Source of the DNA: Aphidius gifuensis
Lineage: Eukaryota; Arthropoda; Insecta; Hymenoptera; Braconidae
DNA length: 64,000 nucleotides
Assembly: GCF_014905175.1 (NCBI RefSeq)
Contig: NC_057791.1
Coordinates: 5,952,001-6,016,000, forward strand
Direction of reading: 5' to 3'
The notes under the pieces were generated by a model. That model saw only the letters and a list, made by a program, of their open reading frames with translations, did not search any database and had not been told where the DNA came from. The position numbers and the translations under genes are program-made. This document shows, piece after piece, positions 1-11,165 of this stretch. Numbering within the stretch: position 1 is the first letter of the stretch; every line of letters begins with the position of its first letter.

Positions 1-59
1 GATGGCAACCAATTGCTTAAAATAATACTGAATTAATGCTGAAAATAATACTCAACAAA

Positions 60-270
60 AAAATACAATTTTATATTAATTTAAGCAATTATTTTAGCAC
101 TTTTTAAGAATTAATTTAAGCAATTATTTTAGTTGCACTTTTTTAGAAATAATTCTAAGCAATTATTTTAGCACTTTTTAGTATAATTTAAAACAATTAT
201 TTTACAATTTTTTAGAATTAATTTTACAGTTATTTTAGAACTTATTTTTAGAATTAATTTAAGTAATGCT
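60..270. repeat. Degenerate AT-rich minisatellite
   Basis: About five imperfect copies of a unit of about 45 bp recur here. Each holds the core TTAATTTAAGCAATTATTTT followed by an AGCACTTTTTAGAA-like stretch. Copies decay rightwards. No coding potential is seen in the surrounding 1-480. Confidence 0.7.
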
Positions 271-729
271 TAGAACATATATTCCAAATCAAAATTTTTT
301 AATATTTCAATGATAAAATATATCTTTTAAAATCATCATAATAATATATTATCAATGTTTTATAATGCCATTTTAACTCCAGAAAAAACAAAATACAATC
401 TAATTCAATTCTATTTTTAAAAATGTTTTCCCTAGGTTACCATCGTTATTAACTCACTCTCAAAAATCGGGCAAACTTCCTGGCTTTGTTTATAATTATA
501 CTGTTGTTATTTGAATAATTTAAAATTTTTCATTTCGTTTTTTTTTTTTGTTCAAATTTTAATCCAGTAATGGAAAATCGTAAAATAATAATTAATGATA
601 AAAAAATTTAAAAGAAAAATATGTATTTAAATAAATCTACTGTTGTCTGGATAATTCCACATTTTTTTTTCTTAAAATGATTTTTTTTTCGCTTTTTAAT
701 AAAAATTTAATTCTTTATATTAATTATTT

Positions 730-1185
730 TTCTCTTTTTTAAATATTTCTTATTTTTTCTATGTTTATTGAGTGACTCCTCATTAAATTGTACAATGAAT
801 AAGTAATCTACTAATCTGAAAAATTTATAAAACAATATTTATTTTTAATTTATGATAAGAAAGTTTCTTCTATTTAAACTTACATTTTTCAATGATTCTC
901 TTGATAGATGAATAATAATAATTTGACCAGTTAAAATAGTAAATGGCTTAAGTGTTCTTATCATGACAATAATTAAACTCTTTTTTGTTTTATTCTGTAA
1001 AATTACCCAGTTAGATGATGTTATTTCATAATGGTACAGTTGATAAAACATAGGCATTTGTACAAATTAATATTGTAATTGTACAATACATTGTAAAAAT
1101 GTCATTTAAAAAATTATCATTAACTATATATTTGCCAATTTTAAATCTTCTAAATATGATTATTTACAAAATCACCATACACAAA
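730..1185 (-). pseudogene. Odorant receptor pseudogene (3' half only)
   Basis: This is a third, broken copy of the receptor found intact at 7.1-8.5 kb and 9.7-11.2 kb. It retains part of the large second exon (about 1040-1180), the third exon encoding the conserved receptor C-terminal stretch (with the VILQNKTKKSLIIVM and RTLKPF motifs), and sequence matching the short last exon (about 735-825). The end of exon 2, its intron and the start of exon 3 are deleted, so exon 2 sequence (ending near the YVLS motif) runs directly into exon 3 sequence. About 8 extra bases lie at the last acceptor. Everything upstream of about 1185 is lost. The downstream flank (about 490-690) is also shared with the intact copies, which shows that this is a duplicated block and not a retrocopy. 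Confidence 0.75.
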
Positions 1186-1527
1186 ATGTGTATATAATAA
1201 TTATAAAATTTTAAAAATTATCAAAATACATGAATACGTGACAGTTAAATTTAGGAACAGAATTTATTTAAAAAAAAATATATTAACAACTAAAGAAAAA
1301 AGGACAATGAGGTTTTTTAAAAAATAAGGCTATTGATTAAATATTATTTTTCAATATATTTTTTATTACAATAAAGGTTTAGAAAAAAATTAAGTAAGTA
1401 TTATTTTGAAACTTTAATAATATATCAAAATGAAATTTTTTTTTTTTTATCAAACAAAACATCAATGAATATTCTTAATTTTATGATTCAACAATTATTA
1501 TTTGTGAATATAATCGATGAATATTAA

Positions 1528-2592
1528 TCAGTTGACATCAGCAATCGCTTCAAGAACACTTAAAAAAACTCCAGGATGTTTTTTTTTTAAATCTCGATAT
1601 GCTTCCTTTGACAAAACAGCTTGTAAGTTTGTTTTTATAAATTCCAAACATTTTTTCTTCAATTTTTCAACATTGTATTTGTCAGAAAAAATAAGCATAC
1701 TTGAAACGTTATCAGAGTTTATTGTTCCACATATTATTTCTTCACAAATTTTTTTAAGACGATCAACCTGATATTTTTCAGCAACAGCAAGTAATTCCAT
1801 TGGTATTTTGTTAACATTTTCCGTTTCCTCAGTATAAATATAATGTAAAAATTCTTCGAAAACATCTTCTTCAATATCTTCAATAATCACTTCACTTTCT
1901 TTATTTTCTTTGAATTGTTTATGATCAAACATTGCATCAAAAACAGGACTACGTGCTGCAAGAATTCCTTTGATAACACGAAATGATTTTTGACCCACGT
2001 TAACGGTGACATCAGCTGATTGTTCAGTTATCAAAAGCTTTTTCAAGTCTATATTCAATTCTGGCTTTGGAATGAATGTTGACATTACAGGAGAATTATT
2101 TTTTCGTTCTCTAGAAATTGTCATAGTACAAGAAATTTTAAGTTCATCATTTTGTAAATATTTACCAGAATATTTTGACAAATCTGTTCTTGAAATACAA
2201 TTTATCCATGAACTTTCTTTTGGAAATTTATCAAACTCGTATTCTTCATCTTTGACAATGTCCGGGTCAATTAATATCTTACATTTTGTAAATAATCGTG
2301 AAGTAGAATTGAATGATTGAAGTTTCAACTGTACTGACATATACTTCATCTGGTACCCAGATGTCCCTAAGTCTTTATTCGGATCTATTTTTAAAATCCA
2401 TACATCGTTAAAGTCAGAAAAATGAGATGAAAAATTTGATGATTCAATTGTACCACTTATATACTGAATGAAGTTTTTAATTGTCCATTCATACGTAAAT
2501 TCACAAGTTTCCATATTATCAGTAACATATTCTTGTTTTGCCATTATATGTTTAATGGAACTCTGGGTTGCAGGTCTTGCATGTACTGACAT
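1528..2592 (-). CDS. MATH-BTB (speckle-type POZ-like) protein, copy 1
   Basis: This is an intronless 354-residue protein. A MATH domain covers about residues 31-160 (it starts FTYEWTIKNF). A BTB/POZ domain covers about 180-290, with the family hallmark ILAARSPVFDAMF. A BACK-like C-terminal helix region follows. In SPOP-type proteins the MATH domain binds substrate and the BTB domain dimerises and recruits Cullin-3, so a substrate-adaptor role in ubiquitination is likely from the family. The residue before the ILAARS motif that is usually His is Arg here (FRVIKG). The first ATG gives a 20-30-residue leader shared in outline with copy 2; the internal Met at residue 18 is an alternative start. 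It is a tandem paralogue of the gene at 4.1-5.2 kb, on the same strand and with duplicated flanks. Confidence 0.9.
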   Translation of the reverse strand: MSVHARPATQSSIKHIMAKQEYVTDNMETCEFTYEWTIKNFIQYISGTIESSNFSSHFSDFNDVWILKIDPNKDLGTSGYQMKYMSVQLKLQSFNSTSRLFTKCKILIDPDIVKDEEYEFDKFPKESSWINCISRTDLSKYSGKYLQNDELKISCTMTISRERKNNSPVMSTFIPKPELNIDLKKLLITEQSADVTVNVGQKSFRVIKGILAARSPVFDAMFDHKQFKENKESEVIIEDIEEDVFEEFLHYIYTEETENVNKIPMELLAVAEKYQVDRLKKICEEIICGTINSDNVSSMLIFSDKYNVEKLKKKCLEFIKTNLQAVLSKEAYRDLKKKHPGVFLSVLEAIADVN

Positions 2593-3313
2593 AATTATGT
2601 ATATTAATTAATATTCGTTTTTAAATTGATAAACTTATTTTTAGCAGAATTGTATTTGCGTATCTGTATGTACAACTTAACCAACTTAACTCAACCAGAT
2701 CCACAATGAAAAAGAGGGATTCCCCGGATTGCCCCGGATTTTGGCCTCATGGAAAGATTCCAGAAAATTCATCATCGATTAAATCGTCAACCACCGTTAA
2801 GTTGCGTTAAGTAAATAAATCGATTAATTGCAAAATCTATACTATCGATTGATATATCTATTAAATACGCGTTAATAACTATTATGTATTATGATAATAG
2901 TTTATGGCATTGTAATTTAATATTTTTTATTATAAAATAATTTATAGTATGACTTAATTAACAAACACAGAATTTTTTAAAATTTTATTTTTTTTGTTCG
3001 ATTTCTCGACCCATTGTACGAACTTCAAGTCATATATAAAAAATGATATCAGCTGCTGATTAAGTGTGATTAAGTTATGTATTGGTACATATATATGCAT
3101 GTAGCACTATGTATTTATCTTTTATTGTCTTTTATTTAGATTTTTAACTACAGGTATATTATTTTTTTTACACATTCACATAATCAAATTCCACACACGC
3201 CAACAATGTTATTGTCAACAATAAACAAACTGACGAATGACAATGTCAACAACAGTGTCATGTCAGACTATATCAACAGTTATTGGAAAATACAATAAAT
3301 AATAACAAATAAA
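2593..3313. other. Intergenic; duplicated promoter-proximal block
   Basis: No gene is seen here. The stretch at about 2698-2760 (AAGAGGGATTCCCCGG followed by a GGCCTCATGG motif) reappears at about 5286-5335, at nearly the same distance upstream of the second MATH-BTB gene. The duplication therefore carried upstream sequence with it. The rest is AT-rich. Confidence 0.6.
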
Positions 3314-3625
3314 ATGGAACAAAAAGCTCTAGTTATATCAGAAGAAGCTTTAGAATCTGATGATGAAGCTGTTGATATAAAAAGTGTATGTTAAATGATA
3401 ATTTTTATTGTTTATTTTATTTATATTTACATAATTATTAATATTTTTGTATATGAAACATTTTTATCAGCTCATCATCTAGACTTAGTTGTTATCAAAT
3501 TTTTAAATTACAATTTAATTTGTTTTTTCAAGGGAATTTCAATAAAGTATTACACCAACTTGCCAGGAACAGTTGAACCAGCTGGTGAAGCAACTGAATC
3601 AGATAATGATAGTATTTTTAAATAA
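3314..3625 (+). CDS. Small acidic two-exon protein, unidentified
   Basis: Exon 1 is 3314-3385 and exon 2 is 3533-3625, joined across a 147-bp intron with a GTATGT donor and a TTTTTTCAAG acceptor. Splicing keeps phase 0 and gives 54 residues. The N-terminal part is acidic (SEEALESDDEAVD), the middle has KYYTNLPG, and the C-terminus is acidic again (ATESDNDS). No signal peptide or membrane segment is visible. The codon pattern looks coding and the junction is clean, which supports a real gene; I do not recognise the family. It lies on the opposite strand between the two tandem MATH-BTB genes. Confidence 0.5.
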
Positions 3626-4090
3626 AATACTTATTGATTAACACAAATATTAATTTAATAAAATGAACATACTTGAAGAAGGTGCAAGTACAGCTTTGAT
3701 GTAATAGCATGTGCACCATACGTTGAATTAAAACCAGCAAATGCTAAAATACTTCTCATCAAGTACAACAGCATATTCTCCACAACAATGTGTACAAAAT
3801 TTTAAACATTATTTATCACATTGAATGACAGTTAATTAATTAAAATTTGATAAAAAATAACAACTAATAAAAAACAAGGATAAGGTTTTTTAAAAAATAA
3901 GGCTATTGATGAAAATTTATTTTTCAATAATTTTTTTTATTACAATACATGTTTAGAAAAAATGAAGTAAGTTATTTTGAACTGTTGATAATAATATATA
4001 ATGAAAGTTTTTTTTTTCTCAAACAAAACACAAATGAATATTTTTTTTAGTTTTATGGTTAAACAATTATTAATAATTGATGAATATGAT
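3626..4090. other. Intergenic with a coding-like remnant and duplicated 3' flank
   Basis: On the minus strand, about 3660-3775 reads as an open frame with a coherent hydrophobic stretch (LAFAGFNSTYGAHAI). It has no start and no flanking exons, so it may be a relic. The stretch from about 3868 to 4090 is similar to 1290-1510, the 3' flank of the first MATH-BTB gene. Confidence 0.4.
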
Positions 4091-5188
4091 TCAGTTGATA
4101 CCAACAACTGATTTAAGAACACTTTCAAAAACTTCAGGATGCATCTTTTTGTAAAGTTGGAATGTTTTCTTTGACAAAACATCTTGTAAATTTGTTTTTA
4201 TAAATTCCAAACATTTTTCACTCAATTTTTCAACATTGTATTTGTTAGAAAAAACAAGTATACTTGAAACGTTATCAGAGTTTATTGTTCTGCATAATAT
4301 TTCTTCACAAATATTTTTAAGACGATCAACCTGATATTTTTCAGCAGCAGCAAGTAATTCCATTGGCATTTTGTTAACATTTTTTGTTTCATCAGTATAA
4401 ATATAATGTAAAAATTCTTCAAAAACATGTTCATCAATATCTTTAATGATAACTTCACGTTCTTTATTTTCTTTGAATTGTTTATGAGCAAACATGGCAT
4501 CAAAAACAGGACTACGTGCTGCAAGAATTCCTTTGATAACATGAAATGATTTTTTACCCACTTTAATGGTAACATCAGCTGATTGTTCATTTAACAAAAG
4601 TTTTTTCAAGTCTGCACTCAATTGTGTTGCAATAATTGTTGAATTTACAACAGTATTTTTTTTTGTTTTTCTAAAAATTGTCATGGTACAAGAAATTGTA
4701 AGATCACCATTTGGTAAATATTTACGAGATGATTTTAACAAATCTGTTCTTGTAATATAATTCATCCATTCACTTGCACCTGGACGTTCAAACTCATACT
4801 CAATATTTTTTGAATAATCAGGATGAATTGATATTTTACATATTGTAAATAATGGTAAAGTATCATTAAATGATAGAAGTTTTAACTGTACCGATAAATA
4901 TTTTATTGGTTCTGGGATCATTCCAAAATCATCAAGATGGTTATCAAAAATGTAGTCCCAATCAATAGAATTATCATGGTATTCCATATTTGGATTTACT
5001 TTTAACATCCATACATCGTTAAAATCAGAAAAATTAGATGAAAAATTTGATGACTCAATTATTTCTTTTTGATACGCACCGAATTTTTTAATTGTCCATT
5101 TATATGTAAATTCACAACTTTCCATATCAGTAACACATTCTTGTGTTGACATTATATTTTTATGGGTAGGTCCAGTGAGTACTGACAT
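4091..5188 (-). CDS. MATH-BTB (speckle-type POZ-like) protein, copy 2
   Basis: This is an intronless 365-residue tandem paralogue of the gene at 1.5-2.6 kb. The MATH domain covers about residues 25-170 and the BTB domain about 190-300; a BACK-like tail follows. It keeps His in FHVIKGILAARS, where copy 1 has Arg. The MATH domain has an insertion of about 15 residues relative to copy 1, an acidic/aromatic stretch around WDYIFDNHLDDFG. The MATH half is clearly more diverged between the copies than the BTB half. That is what one expects if substrate binding diversifies while Cullin-3 pairing is kept, but this reading is inferred. Neither copy has a frameshift. Confidence 0.9.
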   Translation of the reverse strand: MSVLTGPTHKNIMSTQECVTDMESCEFTYKWTIKKFGAYQKEIIESSNFSSNFSDFNDVWMLKVNPNMEYHDNSIDWDYIFDNHLDDFGMIPEPIKYLSVQLKLLSFNDTLPLFTICKISIHPDYSKNIEYEFERPGASEWMNYITRTDLLKSSRKYLPNGDLTISCTMTIFRKTKKNTVVNSTIIATQLSADLKKLLLNEQSADVTIKVGKKSFHVIKGILAARSPVFDAMFAHKQFKENKEREVIIKDIDEHVFEEFLHYIYTDETKNVNKMPMELLAAAEKYQVDRLKNICEEILCRTINSDNVSSILVFSNKYNVEKLSEKCLEFIKTNLQDVLSKKTFQLYKKMHPEVFESVLKSVVGIN

Positions 5189-7077
5189 AATTATTTTAAT
5201 TAATGCTGGTTTTCAAACTTAATTAATTGATAATTTCTTTTAGATACGATTGTAATTGCGTATTTGTACAACTTTACTCAGGCAGATCCACGATGAAAAA
5301 GAGGGATTCCCCGGGTTCGGCCTCATGGGAAGATTAATCCGATTAATCGAAAAGACTACATATACAACGATATCAGCTGGATGAGATATGTATGGTAGCA
5401 CCATCTTTCATCTAGATTTTTTTAATGTTTAAAATTAAAACAATTTAAAATTAATTATACAATTGGTTTTTTTTTATAAATTATAATGAAATTATTGTTA
5501 TCATCAAAAAAATTACAATTATTGAATGATAATTATATTTCTTTACTATTTTAAAAACATTATTATTTATTCAAAGCGAATAATGATTTGACAAAATTTT
5601 ATTTTAGCTTATCTAAATAAATTATATTATTAATTAGAATTATTGTTATTAATGTAAACATAATGTTTATTAAGAATTAAAATATTTTATAAATTATAAC
5701 AAGTACTTTGTCATACTTTTTATATATAGGTATATATTTTTCATTGAAATAATAAATTTATAATTTGTTGTAAATGAACATCAAAAAATGACACTGTTTA
5801 ATACAACGTTCACTAAATCTATACATATTTTTTTTAATATTCTTATTTGAATTAAATAGTATTTAAAACTTGAACAGTTTCGTCAGGCTCTTTTTATATT
5901 TTTTTTTTATTTAAACAATGAATTTATAATTTGTTTATTATTGTTACTAAAATATGCTCGGTTTATTATGTTTACAATAATATATTACAAAGTTTTTTTC
6001 ATATTAATTGACATATATTTTAATTTATTATATATTTTATTATATTATGTAATTAAGTTATAATTAAATTTATGACATGGTTTTTCTAGATTTCAGTATT
6101 TAAGACATATATAATGTCAAGTTTAAATCAATAGTTAGACTTATTATTCATATATATTTTTAATAGTCTATCTAATTTATCAAATAGTCAATTTTATTAC
6201 TGAAAATTGTTGTGATATCATCTTTTGTAGTCATTTGGTCATATCAAATTTAATAGATCAGTATTATTGTTTTGTAACTTTGATTTACTCATTTGTTTTG
6301 TATATATAAATATTTTAAAGTCATACAAATTGATAAAATGATATTCTGTAATAGTATGAGATAAATTCTGTCCTAAACGTAAAACGCACAGTTGAAAATT
6401 CATTTAATTATTAATGTAACTACTAAATATGTTTTTATAAAGCTTGATACTATATAATGTTAAATTATAAAATATTAATTTCTATCTTCCATCATATTTT
6501 AAATAAATTTTGAAAATTTCGAATAGTATCTATTTGATGTAATTAATCGGTAGTTTATTTATTTTTTTTTAAATTATATTATTATTGATAATATAATATA
6601 TTATTAATGATTTTTTTATAGTTTTAAATTTAATAATTATCATCTAGTCGAATTTATTTCCGGAAAATGGACATTAGTCATTAACGTTCATCGATTTTTT
6701 GATTAGCTGGTATTATTTTCATTAAAATGTCTAATGAATAAAGCCACTGGATAAATATTTTATTTATAAATATACTGTTGTTATTTGAATGACATATAAT
6801 TTTTAATTTTGTTTTTCTTTTGTTCAATTTTGAATCTAGTAATGGAAAATCGTAAAATAATAACTAATGGTAAAAAAATTTAAAAGAAAAATTTGTATTT
6901 AATTAAAATCCACTGTTGTCTGGAAAATCTCACGTTTTTTTTTTTTTCGTAAAAAGATTTTTTTTTGTTAAAATTTTTGCTTTGTAATGAAAATATTATT
7001 TTTTATATTAATTATTTTTCTCTTTTTTAAATATTTCTTATTTTAGTTGTATATATTTTGTAAAGCTGTTTAATTTT
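5189..7077. other. Gene-poor AT-rich interval
   Basis: The left 150 bp is the duplicated upstream block of the MATH-BTB genes. From about 6640 the sequence belongs to the odorant receptor duplication unit (it matches about 9300 onward). In between I see only AT-rich sequence with no supported ORF, RNA or inverted repeat. Confidence 0.5.
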
Positions 7078-8504
7078 TTATATGTTTATTGAGTGACTCC
7101 TCATTAAATTGTACAATGAATAAGTAATCTGAAAAATCTATAAAAAAATATTTATTTTTATTTATTTAATTTATGATAACAAAGTTTTTTTTATGTAAAC
7201 TTACATGTTTCAATGATTCTCTTGATAGATGAATAATTTTACCAGTTGAAATAGTAAACGGCTTGAGTGTTCTTACCATGACAATAATTAAACTCTTTTT
7301 TGTTTTATTCTGTAAAATTACCCAGTTCGATGATGTTATTTCAAGATGTAATTTTTCAAACTGAAACAACATTTTAACATAAAAATATAATTTATAAAAT
7401 AATAATTATTGCTATATACATACTGCAATTGACACATTGCTTGATGAAAAACTCGCCATAATTATTTGGCATATTGCTAAAAAACAAAGAGTTGCATTTG
7501 CAAAAAATATATCAGAAAATAATGGTACAGTTGATAAAACATAGGCATTTGTACAAATTAATATTGTAATTGTACAATACATTGTAAAAATGTCGATTGA
7601 ACAAATATCGTTAATCATGTTTGCCAATTTTAAAACATCTAAATGATTATTTACAAAATCAACAATTAATTTTTTTTCAAGTTTTATCAATTCATCAATT
7701 ACGTCTTGATTATTTACATCATTATCATTGTATTTTTCTTCAATAATTTTCATTGATTTTTTAAATCTATATTGTAACAGAGTAACTTGTGAGCAAATAA
7801 CCAATGTTGCTGAAGAAAAAAATGATACAAATTGTACTGTAATGAGAGCAATGATAAAACCAGAACCCATAAAAATTGCGAATGTGATCCAGTGATAACA
7901 TCTATTTGACAAATCATAAGGCACTGAGACATACAATACATATGATGGATCGTAAGCTTTGCCAATGATATAGCCAGCTGCTCCAGTCATGAGAAACATA
8001 ACATATGAAATTATTTGTTTTCTGGAATTTATAAATGAAAAAAAAAATTATTTAATTAATTTATGGAACTTAATTTATATTTTCCAGAGAAAAATACTTC
8101 CTCGGAAAACTTTATATATATTTTTTCGGTTTTCATTAACTTTACCTATTTTTTTTTTCGTATTTAGATAAAATAATTTTTTCTTCTAAATTCTCTGGCA
8201 AGAACGGTTTCATTTTTATTGTTTCATTAAGTTTTAATATTTCTGTTTTCTGTATGTTTAAGTTGATGATTTCTAAATGTCCAATAAATAGTAGCAGAAT
8301 TGTATATATATTATTTGAAAGAATAATAATATTCCAATCATTTATTATTAAAAATAATAAATATGTTGTAAAACAAGAAAAATATGAAAAGAAAAATGTT
8401 ATTCTATAAATATTGTATAGAATAGATTTCCAAATACAATTGAACTGCGGTTTCCAAACACTTGTTATCGTAAAAATGAAAAAATGTATATCAAAAAATG
8501 ACAT
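7078..8504 (-). CDS. Insect odorant receptor, tandem copy 1
   Basis: Four exons were assembled by hand: 8504-8146, 8021-7424, 7360-7205 and 7128-7078. All donors are GTAAG/GTATG type and the phases close, giving 387 residues, the normal length for insect seven-transmembrane odorant receptors. The last exon is only 16 codons plus stop (begins ITYSLYNL). It carries the typical receptor tail after the conserved C-terminal segment (RTLKPF, STGKI, LSRESLK). Several hydrophobic segments are visible in exons 1 and 2. Such receptors are membrane proteins of olfactory neurons that form ligand-gated channels with the co-receptor Orco (family knowledge). It is a recent tandem duplicate of the gene at 9.7-11.2 kb. 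Confidence 0.88.
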
Positions 8505-9727
8505 ATTTTTTTTTTTTAATTGACAAACTCAAGTGTAGTCTAAACTCTCGCACTGTTTTTGTAAAACTTGTATTTTTATAAAAGTCGTATAGGTTTTTAA
8601 AAAATAATTACCTTTCGATAAAGAGAAATAAAAACACTAGCTGAAAAGCATTTCTAAAACTTTAAACGACAATTTTTAATTATTGATATATTTAGTCGTT
8701 GTAATAATTCTTGTGTTCAATAATTCCATACGATAATTAAAGAATTTATTATATATTTTCGAATAATAAATTCAATAATTACCAAATTATTTGTATTTTA
8801 AAATTCACTAAATACTATTTAATAAGTGAATTTTAACTTTTTATCACAAAAACAATTTATTCAATAATTTTAAATACAACAATTTGTTCATTTTGTGTAA
8901 TTTATTCATTGTTTGGTAATAGTTATTCAACCTCATTTGAAAATATAGCCAATTATGAATAGAATAATCTTTTTTTAATTATCAAGTTCACAAAATTACT
9001 TCACTTATTTTAACAATAAAATAAAAAGTTGTACCAGTCATTTTGAACACCAAATATAAAAATATTTTTTTTCTCAAATTTATAAATTAAAATATAGTAT
9101 TTATAATTTATTTAATAATATTTGTTGAAATATATATTTATTAATTATTTACATCTATTTTTTTTTTGTATTTTGATAATATAATTTGTTCTTCAATATT
9201 CTTCGCTAAATATGGTTTTATTTTTAACACTTTTATATAAGTTCAATTATTTTTTTTTTGTCTTTTACATTAATAACTTGTAAAAAAAATATAAATAATG
9301 AATTTGATAATTACCAATTTATTTTCGGAAAATAAACATTAACGTCCATCGATTTTTTGATTAGCCGGGTTTATTTTCATAAATTTGTCTAATGAATAAA
9401 GCTACTGGATAAATTTTTTATTTATAAATATGCTGTTGTTATTTGAATGACATAATTTTTAATTTTGATTTTTTTTTTTTGTTCAATTTTGAATCTAGTA
9501 ATGGAAAATCGTAAAATAATAACTTATTGTAGAAAAATTAAAAAAAAAAATATGTATTTAAATAAATCCACGGTTGTCTGGATAATTCCACGTTTTTTTT
9601 TCTTAAAATGATTTTTTTTTCGCTTTTTAATAAAAATAAAAATTTGATTCTTTATACTAATTATTTTTCTCTTTTTCAAATATTTTTTTATTTTAGTTGT
9701 ATATATTTTGTAAAGCTGTATAATTTT
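8505..9727. other. Spacer between odorant receptor copies
   Basis: About 8505-9010 is homologous to the upstream flank of copy 2 (about 11170-11640). About 9300-9727 is homologous to the downstream flank of copy 1 (about 6640-7077). The repeat unit is about 2.65 kb. A receptor exon relic lies at 9150-9250 and is listed separately. Confidence 0.6.
9150..9250 (-). pseudogene. Odorant receptor exon-1 relic
   Basis: In one minus-strand frame this reads IKPYLAKN, then EEQIILSKY. It matches the end of exon 1 of both intact receptors (EPYLPENFEEE and IISKYE). No other part of a receptor is recognisable next to it, so it is the remnant of an additional, deleted copy. Confidence 0.6.
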
Positions 9728-11165
9728 CTATATGTTTATTGAGTGACTCCTCATTAAATTGTACAATGAATAAGTAATCTGAAAAATCTATAAAAAAATA
9801 TTTATTTTTATTTATTTAATTTATGATAACAAAGTTTTTTTTATGTAAACTTACATGTTTCAATGATTCTCTTGATAGATGAATAATTTTACCGGTTGAA
9901 ATAGTAAATGGCTTGAGTGTTCTTATCATGACAATAATTAAACTCTTTTTTGTTTTATTCTGTAAAATGACCCAGTTTGATGATGTTATTTCAAGATGTA
10001 ATTTTTCAAACTGAAACAACATTTTAACATAAAAATATAATTTATAAAATAATAATTATTGCTATATACATACTGCAATTGACACATTGCTTGATGAAAA
10101 ACTCGTCATAATTATTTGGCATATTGCTAAAAAACAAAGAGTTGCATTTGCAAAAAATATATCAGAAAATAATGGTACAGTTGATAAAACATAGGCATTT
10201 GTACAAATTAATATTGTAATTGTACAGTACATTGTAAAAATGTCAATTGAAAAAATATCATTAATTATATTTGCCAATTTCAAAACTTCTAAATGATTAT
10301 TTACAAAATCAACAATTAATTTTTTTTCAAGTTTTATCAATTCATCAATTACGTTTTGATTATTTACATCATTATCATTGTATTTTTCTTCAATAATTTT
10401 CATTGATTTTTTAAATCTATATTGTAATAAAGTAACTTGTGAGCAAATAACCAATGTTGCTGAAGAAAAAAATGATACAAATTGCACCGTAATAAGAGCA
10501 ATGACAAAACCAGAATACATGAAATTTATTACTGTGATCCAGTAATAATATGGATTTGATAAATCATAAGGTACCCAGATATAAAATGGAAATGAAGAAA
10601 TGCAAGCTTCTCTTGTTTTACCAATGAGAAAGCCAGTTGTTCCCGTCATGAGAAACATAACATATGAAATTATTTGTTTTCTGAAATTTATAAATGAAAA
10701 AATATTATTCAATTAATTCAAAGTAATTCAATTATTATGTTCCTGAAGAAAATATCTCTCCGAAAAACTGTATACAATATATTTTTCTATTTTTCATTAA
10801 CTTTACCTATTTTTATTTTCATATTTAGATATAATAATTTCTTCTTCAAAATTCTCTGGCAAATACGGTTCTATTTTTATTATTTCATCAAGTTTTAATA
10901 TTTCTGTTTTTTGTATTTTTAAATTACTGATTTGTGACTGTCCAATAAATAGTAGCAGAATTGCATATATATTATTTGAAAGGATAATAATATTCCAATC
11001 ATTTATCATTAAAAATAATACAAATGTTACAAAACAAAAAGAATACGAAAAGAAAAATGTTATTCTATAAATATTGAATAGAATAGATTTCCAAGTACAA
11101 TTGAACTGCGGTTTCCAAATACTTGTTATCGTAAAAATAAAAAAATGTATATCAAAAAATGACAT
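9728..11165 (-). CDS. Insect odorant receptor, tandem copy 2
   Basis: The exons are 11165-10807, 10680-10074, 10010-9855 and 9778-9728, with the same splice sites and phases as copy 1, giving 390 residues. It is nearly identical to copy 1 over the second half of exon 2 and all of exon 3, and more diverged in exon 1 and the start of exon 2. There, copy 2 has a different loop between two membrane segments (residues near EACISSFPF) and three extra codons. The final stop is TAG instead of TAA. The gradient of similarity suggests either partial gene conversion of the 3' half or faster change in the ligand-facing half; both readings are inferences. Confidence 0.88.
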
